Shown here piece after piece: positions 56,420 to 64,000 of a stretch of DNA of 64,000 bases. The notes beneath the pieces are model-generated. The model had not been told where the DNA came from. It saw nothing but the letters and a program-made list of their open reading frames with translations, and ran no database searches. The DNA comes from Anastrepha obliqua (lineage: Eukaryota; Arthropoda; Insecta; Diptera; Tephritidae). Numbering within the stretch: the first letter of the stretch is position 1; every line of letters begins with the position of its first letter. Location of the stretch: assembly GCF_027943255.1 (NCBI RefSeq), contig NC_072895.1, positions 73,286,001-73,350,000 of the forward strand. The letters are read 5' to 3'. Position numbers and translations under genes: made by a program.

Positions 56420-56700
56420 ATGTTTCTTCTCTTGAGGATAGGAGTATCGTGAGCGCTGTGATGGTATCTAAAGGCAGGAGAGCCAGTATACGAGTATTGC
56501 TCTGCATTCCATTATTATTTTACCTTTCCTCTTGAAGAGTATCACATACGAAAGAACACGTTTTTTGTGGATTCACTCCTAGCCCCGGTCTCTTACATCT
56601 AATGTACATCTTTTTTGTAGAATTCCACAATGTAGGAAGGTGCTTCCCTTTATCTAATATCTTTTTGGTTGATTGTCAAATTCCACAACAGTGGTGAGAT
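56420..56700 (-). pseudogene. LOA/R1-like reverse transcriptase trace
   Basis: The minus strand at about 56640-56540 reads RCKRPGLGVNPQKTCSFVCD, resembling WCxxxGLxVNPxKTxLVLF just after the YADD box. The flanks are decayed. The call rests on this single block. Confidence 0.4.
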
Positions 56701-57585
56701 TTTTAAAGCCGAACCGAACTTAGTCCAATTTCTGAATATGACCAAAACAGAGGTTAAAACCGAAGTGTGGTGGTTCCCTAAAATTTTGAAAGATATTTTA
56801 CTTGAATCACCCTTCTCTTCCCATGGAGGATTATAAAATATATGTATTTGTTCGGATGAAAAGCAAACATATATATTTTTTAACAGCAGAATATATCCTA
56901 TTCCATTTGAAACAAAGTAAACATCAAATAATACATCCTTATAATACTACTAAAGCAGATGATGTAGTGGACCAATTAGTAGCAACGTAAGCATTTAAAC
57001 ACTAAAACAAGACTCTGGCCGATTGCCTTATTTTCTAAATTAACTTTCTGATTAATATTTAAGCTTAAACGATTTGGCTATATGAACAGAGTCCAATCCT
57101 GAATGAAGCAAGAACAATTAACATTAGTAAGTTCTCATATTTCTTGAAGAAAACAATTGCACTATGAACCCCATGTAAGACGAGTTGCGCAAAAAACGCA
57201 GAAAAACATGCAGCAGACTATTCAGCACCACCAAAACCCATGACAACCAAAGATTCTACATCGCGTTCAGGAAAGAAACAACGATTTTTTTTGCCGCATA
57301 CAAAAAAATTTAGTAAACTTTCAGCATGCTGCGCTAAATGTGAAACAAATTATATACAAGTAACGCAGTTTTAATCCAAATTCTGTGTATACATTTTCAA
57401 AAAAACTATTATGCCCTTTGTTTTGACGCACTAGTTGTCCATATGGCTGGTAACGCTTTTGTGCACAGGGACTAAATTTGCGGAATAAATGCCAGTGCAA
57501 CGAAAAATTAGGTAATACAAACTATTTATACATTATGTAAAAAAAAAATATCGGAAATTGTTCATTTAAAAAGCGCGCGTTACAT
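56701..57585. other. No gene recognised
   Basis: AT-rich sequence with no recognised motif. Confidence 0.35.
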
Positions 57586-57589
57586 ATAT

Positions 57590-58735
57590 GTCGAAATTTT
57601 TTTTTGCTGGAATGTTGGTACAACTGTCCCCTATAGTTTCGCAGAGTTTCAGTGTGATTTGCCAATTAGCTTGTTTTTGGCATTTAATTATATCAGCCAA
57701 CCGCAGGCTGCTCTGCGAACAAATAAATAAATCTTTAATTTTTTGTTCTGAACGGGATTTCGTGTAACGAATCGTTAAAATCTTGCAGAAAGCCTATGGC
57801 GAGTGTGCTTATCAAAAACACGGATCTACGAGTGGTATAAGGCTTTTGCAGAGGGCCGAGAAGTCGTGGAAGATTTGCTCCGATCTGGTCGCCCATCAAC
57901 GTCTTCAACAGATGAAAATCTCGTCAAAGACAAGGAAATTATGCTGGAACACTATCATTTAAGTTGAAGGAGGTAGCTAGTGACCTTACTGTGTCCCACG
58001 AATCAATTTGCAACATTTTACAACATCGACTGGTTCCAAGAAAGTTGAATTTCTTTCAAAAAATTCATCGAAAGAAGGTGGCTGAAGACATGCTTGAGCA
58101 AGTGAATTCGAACCCATCGTTTATCCAACGCATCATAACAGGTGATGAGACGTGGGTATATGAGTTTGACATACAAACCAGTTAACAGGCGGTTGAATGG
58201 CGCTATCCACCTGAGCCGAAACCTAAAAAATCACGTCAAAGTTCGTCAAAAGTGAAGTCAAGCCAAAGAAAACGATTAGCTTTGATTATCATGGTGTTGT
58301 GCATTCGAAAATCCTTCCACATTGTTCTACGGTAAATAAAGAATATTAGTTGGAAGTTATGCGACGTTTGAGAGAGAATGTGTGTAGCGGCCCAATTCGT
58401 GAGCCGTCTCACAAGGCTCATATTGTGAACACTCTTTTGACCACAGACTCGACAAATATCATCGAACAGAACAACCACCGTATTCACCGGGGTTAGGCAC
58501 CTGTGACTGTTTCCTTTCCGCAAAACTTCCCGGACGCACCTCAAACGCGTTTATGAGGTGCTTAGTTGACTGGACAAACGTTGGCATATGTGTATTGCTT
58601 CGAATGGAGCCTATTTCGAAGACGACCAAATAAATTTTGATGATTAAAGAATTATTTTGGGTTTTATTGAACAATTCCCGGTACTTTGGCAGAATGTATA
58701 AAGAGATATTCTGGAGAAAGAGTACTAAACTCTTT
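57590..58735 (+). pseudogene. mariner element, near full-length transposase pseudogene
   Basis: The plus strand keeps most of a mariner transposase across frames. Helix-turn-helix: IVKILQKAYGECAYQKTRIY, EWYKAFAEGREVVEDLLRSG and RPSTSSTDENL. Second domain (57964-58185): LKEVASDLTVSHESICNILQ, KVAEDMLEQVNSNPSFIQRI and ITGDETWVYEFDIQTS, with the first catalytic Asp. Then EWRYPPEPKPKKSRQSSSKV follows, and the C-terminal third is frame-shifted (HVGIV..., then DKRWHMCIASNGAYFEDDQI). The HDNAPSH and PDLAP motifs are badly damaged. It is dead, but the longest mariner here. Confidence 0.8.
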
Positions 58736-59014
58736 ACCGACACCCAAAAAATTATAAAGAAACAAACGAGAAGGGTTTGAAAAATTTTCTACAAAAAAAA
58801 AAAGAAAGCAAAAAACAATACCTTAAAATTTGTTTTATCAAAAACTCCACCAAAACTTTTTATTCTCCCTTTCTGGAATTGCAAAAAAATCATACTGCAG
58901 CTCATTTCCATTTATAAAATTTCGAAAGCTATGCCTGGTTGTCAGTAGTGAATAATTCCTAGGCGTTATCTTTCTGTGTCATCTTTGACATATGTCAAGT
59001 AGACAGACAAACAA

Positions 59015-59290
59015 TATTAACCATGGATGCTTAGAGAATAGAACAACGAGTTAAAATTATTAAAACTTTTTACGAAATTCGTAATGTTTTGGTGGAAATA
59101 ATCGTCCGAATGAGTCGATAGCTGAAAGGTAGGTGAAACCTTTTAAAAAAAGTGGTTCTGACCAAAGACTGACAGTTCTGTGTAAATTTTGCTGCTGTAG
59201 CGCAAAGTGTTGTTGAACAAGCTTCAACACTGTTTCGCCCATTTTACCTGTAGACGTGATCTCGGTGGGCATATAAGTGGTGTCATTTAG
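59015..59290 (+). pseudogene. IS630-type transposase N-terminal remnant
   Basis: The plus strand gives RIEQRVKIIKTFYEIRNVLV and, after stops, FAAVAQSVVEQASTLFRPF, corresponding to the DUF4817 helix-turn-helix and linker (usual ENIAAVAESVEEQPSTS). The catalytic domain is absent. It is related to the remnant at 35735-36040. Confidence 0.55.
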
Positions 59291-59419
59291 ACAGAGTCAA
59301 TATTATCCACAGCATCTTGCAATAGTTACGAAGGAGAAAGTGGCTCGGCAATCAAATCTTGTTCACCTTTTAAATCTCCAGACCAATAACGTATACACTG
59401 ATGCAATCTAAAGAGCGTT

Positions 59420-60765
59420 AATATACCTAGAAACCAGGAACATTAGAGCTAATATGGGTAACATCAAAATAACAGGGAGGAGTGTTATCTCCACTTTTTT
59501 GGTTATGTGTGATTAGTAAAATCTTAATAAAGGTTAATAGAGGTGGAGTAAAAGTGGTGGCGTACGCTGATGGTGTGTTGATAATGGTATCAGGACTGTG
59601 CCCTAATACGATCAGTGTGATCATTCAAAGCCGACCTTAACTCTAAGTTTAAACTCGCGTAAAACAGAACTTATGATTTTTACCACCAAATACGAAGTGC
59701 CAAATTTTACCCTACCAAATATTAATGGACAAACTCTCACACTTTCACCCAGTGCAAAGTACTTACAAATAATCGAGGGTAAGGAAAGCAGAAATTGCAT
59801 GTAAACGCATGCTTGGAATAAGAGGAGATCTTCAACCCAAGTTATGGTTGTATAAGGCGGTTATACGACCAGTTCCATTGTATGGATCGGTAGTTTGGTG
59901 GAAAGCTCGAGAGAGAGATTCAAATATCAAATTACTTGGTAGAATACAAAGAGCGGCCAGTGCAATAACGGTTTGTGCAATCAGGTTATGTCCTAGGAAG
60001 GTCCTTAAATTAAATGAAGCGGGTTGCTGGAAAGAAAAAACGTATGGTCATGCCAGTCTAGTATTGCGACATGCTCAGTACATTTTGGAGAGAGTGTAGT
60101 ACATTGTCCCGATGGTAACATTCAATTCGAATTTTTTCACTCTCTTTTCATCTCAGGAGGAATGGATTAAGCTATTCTCACCCAACAACTTCAACACTAC
60201 AGTCTATATAGATGGCTCTAATATGAGCTGTGGTGGAGCAGGTATACATATATTCCATGGACTTAGGATTGACTTGACTTAGACTTAGATAAATTTGTAC
60301 GTGTTTCTAATGCCTACAGTTTCTTCCAGGCGGAAGTTGTGGCAATTTTGGAAACTTGTAGATTACTAACCGCAGATTTCTCTTCTAAGGGCAATTTTGA
60401 TATTATTGTGCATAGCCAAGCAGCAATTCAGGCACTGCATTCGGCTACACTAACCTCTAAACTGGTGGAGCAAATTAGGAATAGCCTTACCACCTTGAGT
60501 GAAAACCATAATGATACCTTAAACTGGCTCCCAGGACATTGGAGAATTGAAGGTAATGAAAAAGCAGATGAGCTAGCAAGCTTGATGAGCATGCCTTACA
60601 ACCCAAACTGTCACAGTTGTAAACAACCAGAGAAAAAGAAAACGAGCTTCTATTTGCTCTGTGAATGCCCTGCCTTATGGAAGGAGAGAATTTCGACCCT
60701 GGCAAATCATTGTTTGAGAGACGCCAGCCAATGTCGAAGCTTTTTGAAAAAATGCTTTTAGCCAG
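59420..60765 (+). pseudogene. LOA-like non-LTR retrotransposon, RT end to C terminus
   Basis: The plus strand shows QGGVLSPLFWLCVISKILIK, VKVVAYADGVLIMVSGLCPN (YADD box as YADG), SLNSRKTELMIF and the frame 59809-60099 (KLWLYKAVIRPVPLYGSVVW). The RNase H follows: TVYIDGSNMSCG, then 60339-60761 with IIVHSQAAIQALHSA (usual DSQAA) and LNWLPGHWRIEGNEKADELA, ending with CHSCKQPEKKKTSFYLLCEC. Order and wording fit the LOA clade. Frameshifts and the YADD change make it inactive. Confidence 0.75.
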
Positions 60766-60767
60766 CC

Positions 60768-61590
60768 ATTTTCCTTGATGCATCGCAAGCATTCGACAAA
60801 GTGTGACAGGGGCTGTGAAGGGCTTCTCCAAAAATAAAGTCCATACTGCGAGGTGCTCTCTTCATATCTTAATTATTGGTACTTTTGCGTAAAACACGAA
60901 AATGCATGCATACTCGTCTTTAAAAAATATAAATGCAGGGGAAGGTTTTTGGGTCCTCTTCTATATCAGCAAATCAGCAAGTAACTCCAAAATCTGCGGG
61001 TGACGCTGCCATTCATGCAGTCGACAAGACTATCGAAAACGCAACGATATTATTACTACAATACATTGGCTAATAAATGGAGAATAAAGCTTAAAAAGCA
61101 AGTCAGCACATAAAGTGTTTTCCCTAAAGCATGCTACTTATATGTCAATCATCATTGATGCGTCGATAATCCCATACGTCCACGGGGCAAATATCTGGGC
61201 ATGACACTTGATGCCAGACTGCGCTGGAAAGCTCATGTCGAGAAAAAACGAGAATAGCTTGATTTAAAACTAAATAAGCTATATTACCTCAAAAGTAAGC
61301 ACACCAGCTTATCAATCAGCAACAAATTACTTATTTATAAAGGAATTTACCAGTTTGGACTAAGAGTGAAAAACAAAATCTTGCGTAGAATAGTAAACGC
61401 GCCATATTATAGGTCATATTGCCATCCAACTGTTACTGAAGTAACGAGACAATTTGCCATATCCCCCAAACTGCGACTAAGAAATAATATTAATGATACA
61501 ACATCCAGCTTACTTCGGCTGAATCCTTCTCGAAGACGATTGAAACACACAACGTGGCAGACCAGAGCTAAAAAAATTAAAAATTGAGTT
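60768..61590 (+). pseudogene. Jockey-like retrotransposon, 3' half
   Basis: The segment starts at PAIFLDASQAFDKV, a stop, then QGL (RT core). It continues through ISGHDT / YLGMTLDARLRWKAHVEKKR, LNKLYYLKSKHTSLSISNKL, LIYKGIYQFGLRVKNKILRR and IVNAPYYRSYCHPTVTEVTR, then LLRLNPSRRRLKHT. These are the conserved blocks after the active site in Jockey elements. The YADD region is degraded (SAGDAA...). It follows the LOA fragment with no gap, in the same orientation. Confidence 0.72.
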
Positions 61591-63429
61591 ACCAAACAAA
61601 GTTAATATAAAAAATTCGAAAATTTTCACATAAAGCACTAAAGTACACTCTTCACTAATTGCTGGGTCACAAACAAAACTAATGGGTCAGTGCAAACTAT
61701 AATATTTCAACTCGCTCACAATGTTAACCAATTGTAATACAAAATACGAACGCAAAAATGCATTGTTTCCTCTCTAAAAACTGTTTCCGAATTGCCAATG
61801 CGAATAAAATTGTTGCTCTCATATTTTGTGCGAAAGCCACATTTGATGCAGTTGGTTGAACTTTTGGCTAAATTAAAACTCCGCCATGGCATAACTTTTG
61901 TTTAACTCTAATGAATTTTCCGACAAACGACAAACAGTATGCAACAAAAGTGCAGGAGTGGAACACACGTCGCCTGCATGCACAAGCAACATAAAAAGGG
62001 AGTAAAAATATCGCACTCATTACGGAAATGAGAGAGAGGGGAGGGGAGTTGTTTTAAGTCTGCACTTGAAGCCGGCGAATGCACAAATCTATCTATACAT
62101 ATATGCATCGATGTTGATGTATGTATGTATATGCATATATATGTATGTGCATGTGTGCATGTGTGGCAATGCAGTCTCACATTTTCATTTCAAAATTAAA
62201 TTCTGTTTTCGTTTTGTCTTTCTTTCGGGTTTTTGTTTTTGGACGACTGTTAGCACAACCCATCCATTGAAAGCGATACAAAAGTGATACACAAACATAT
62301 TTAAGTGTAGGCATCGCATGCCAGTATCGTATGAATGGGAAAATGCATAGGCATACTCTCCAAACACACACACACATGTACACAGCTACACGCAAATGTC
62401 AGCGCAAACATACTCACTTATGCGTCTGAGCAAATATACCCTTGCACTTTTCAAATTCATTTAATTGCCACTCTCTGGTCAGCAATCGCTCATCATCCCC
62501 ATTTTTGGACGCCAGAGTTTCGTCAATTCCGTTTATAAATATGTGCCAAGTGCATACATCCCAATGTGTGCATGTGTTTATAGCCACACTCTGCACTCTA
62601 CTATCGGCTGGCTTGTATTGTTGTTTGTGCGTTCACTTGCCCGCGTCTGGTCGTCTGCACGCCTTTTGGCCTCTGTCTGACTGCAATGCACGGTCATCGC
62701 AACATTTTCAGCATTTTTTGCATTATAGCAGTTGTTGTTCTTGAAAACACCAGCTACTTCCCAGCAGGAAAAAGTCAAACTAGTATGAAAAAATTATAAT
62801 TCAGATAAGACCAGTTAAGACATTTTGATTGCGATTCAGTTGATTTGTTTAGACAACAAAGTTGTAGACAAGTTTATAGAGGCACCAATGCAATGCTGAT
62901 GATGAATATATTTATTTGAAAAACGTTTGTACGTACATACATAATCACATATCCAAACTATATCTCTTACAAAGTTTAGTCAAGTTTGCTCCAAAGTTTT
63001 AAAAAATTTTTAGTTAAAAGTGTCAGCAAAAATTGGTGACTAGAGGAATATGAGAAGATTCTTAAAAAGCAAAGGAAGGTATATTCTAACAGCTTAACCA
63101 ATCCTGTTTCCCATCATGAGATGTTTCATTTAATATTAAGAGAAATTAAATTCTGTATACACTTCTGGTATTAGGTTAGACTAATTGTCTAAAATGCTTT
63201 TCTTATCAAAGTGCGAATCTTGTTCGAAAAAAAAATGTTGACAGCTGGTTGATTTGCGAAAAAATAACTGTACATTCGGAGATTATAGAAATTTCTATGG
63301 CAATCACACGTGTTTTCGGTTGGTCATTGAATTAGACGCAGCTTAAATTTCTTCGTATTGCGTGGACAAGTGTAAACTTTCGTATTGAAAAAATATCAAA
63401 AATAAAGAAATAAAGTGTTTTCGAGCTAC
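61591..63429. other. No gene recognised
   Basis: Non-coding DNA with microsatellites (CACACACACA near 62366-62375, CATATGTATG-type runs at 62095-62165) and a GAGAGAGGGGAGGGGAG tract near 62031-62047. Open frames on both strands at 62066-62778 have no known domain. Confidence 0.35.
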
Positions 63430-63431
63430 AT

Positions 63432-64000
63432 TTGAAGAAAAAAATGGGAAAAGCTGCTGTTATGAGCTTATTGGAACGTGAAAAAGTAGACTTTATTCAC
63501 TCCCAAGGACTGTCCAATCGAAACACTGCCAAACAAATAAATCGCAGCTCCAGAACTGTTGACAGATATTTGAAGGATCCAGAGGCATATGGAAATAACT
63601 TCAAAGGGAAAAGGCACTATCAAAACAAGCAGTACGCCAAATTGTTAGAATTGCTTCGAATTCGACTAAATCTGCTGCTAAGATCAAGGAATTGGCCGGA
63701 GTAAAAGCAAGCCTATCAACTGTTCAGCGTACGATCAGAAATCCAGAACACCTGAAGCGTTTAAAAGTCAAGAAAAAACCCTCTTTGAATGCAATACGCA
63801 AAGAAAACCGGCTTCAAGTCGCGAAAGAATACATGACGTGGACTGTCCAATCTGACACTCGACTAAATGATTGGCATTCAGTTGTATTTACTGATGAAAA
63901 AGTTTTAATTTAGATGGCCCTGATGGATTTCAATATTATTATCACGATGTGCGGAAAGATGAGCTATATTTAAGTCGCCACCATAGCCGAGAAGGGGGAA
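63432..64000 (+). pseudogene. Tc3-like transposase, continues beyond the window
   Basis: The frame opens at 63444 (MGKAAVMSLLEREKVDFIHS) with a Tc3-type paired helix-turn-helix: GLSNRNTAKQINRSSRTVDR, YLKDPEAYG. A frameshift near 63690 moves coding to 63692-63913 (SLSTVQRTIRNPEHLKRLKV, then WHSVVFTDEK with the first catalytic Asp). A one-base loss near 63905 shifts it again into FNLDGPDGFQYYYHDVRKDE, LYLSRHHS. Only the N-terminal half lies in the window. The family reads closer to intact than the copy at 4862, but two frameshifts already rule out activity for this copy. Confidence 0.75.

Noticed and set aside
1..64000. LTR retrotransposons or endogenous retroviruses
   Set aside because: No long terminal repeats, gag, protease or integrase motifs were seen; all reverse transcriptases read as non-LTR types.

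Overview
This is AT-rich eukaryotic DNA, most likely from a higher fly. The transposon families, the density of CA/TA microsatellites and the short conserved non-coding blocks fit a tephritid-like dipteran, but that assignment is an inference. I see no convincing host protein-coding gene. The window reads as a large intron or intergenic tract filled with transposable elements of very different ages. The only long undamaged reading frame (997 aa) belongs to a retrotransposon.

Layout. 1-8.5 kb: two copies of one internally deleted IS630/Tc1-type transposon (1584-2516, 7541-8455), a dead Tc3-like element, an RTE 3' fragment, a LOA-like RNase H fragment and copies of a tRNA-derived SINE. 10-28 kb: TA-flanked, internally deleted DNA transposons (10795-11334, 17463-18295, 19458-20578, 26902-27621), further transposase remnants, and a decayed R1-like element (21.3-22.4 kb). 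28287-31555: a full-length, apparently intact RTE-clade retrotransposon on the minus strand, bounded by a perfect 12-bp target-site duplication. 32-37 kb: an RNase H fragment, a near-perfect foldback element, a repeat family seen again at 53 kb, a degenerate tandem array carrying a small terminal-inverted-repeat element, a SINE and transposase traces. 39.8-45.2 kb: a filler-containing DNA element, BS/CR1-like and R1-like remnants, two mariners and a 5'-truncated RTE with a 10-bp target duplication. 46742-49153: a 2.4-kb DNA element of unclear superfamily with six GTCCCGTACGAAC repeats in its subterminal regions, a decayed DDE-like gene and a candidate 8-bp target duplication that splits a mariner remnant. 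50.7-53.8 kb: Jockey-like and I-like retrotransposon fragments facing each other. 56-61.6 kb: an old SINE, mariner and LOA/Jockey remnants. The last 570 bases hold the start of a Tc3-like transposon that runs off the window.

How the parts relate. The SINE and the RTE share their 3' ends: AATTGGCGCG, exactly 17 nt, then TTTGGCCGAG (plus-strand view). The 17-nt spacer is a short hairpin in both but with different sequence. This suggests that RTE machinery mobilises the SINE. Most DNA transposons are deletion derivatives that must have been moved by full-length relatives elsewhere.

The strongest leads are the RTE/SINE pair, the GTCCCGTACGAAC element and the foldback element. All homology statements come from reading motifs by eye; no database search was possible.
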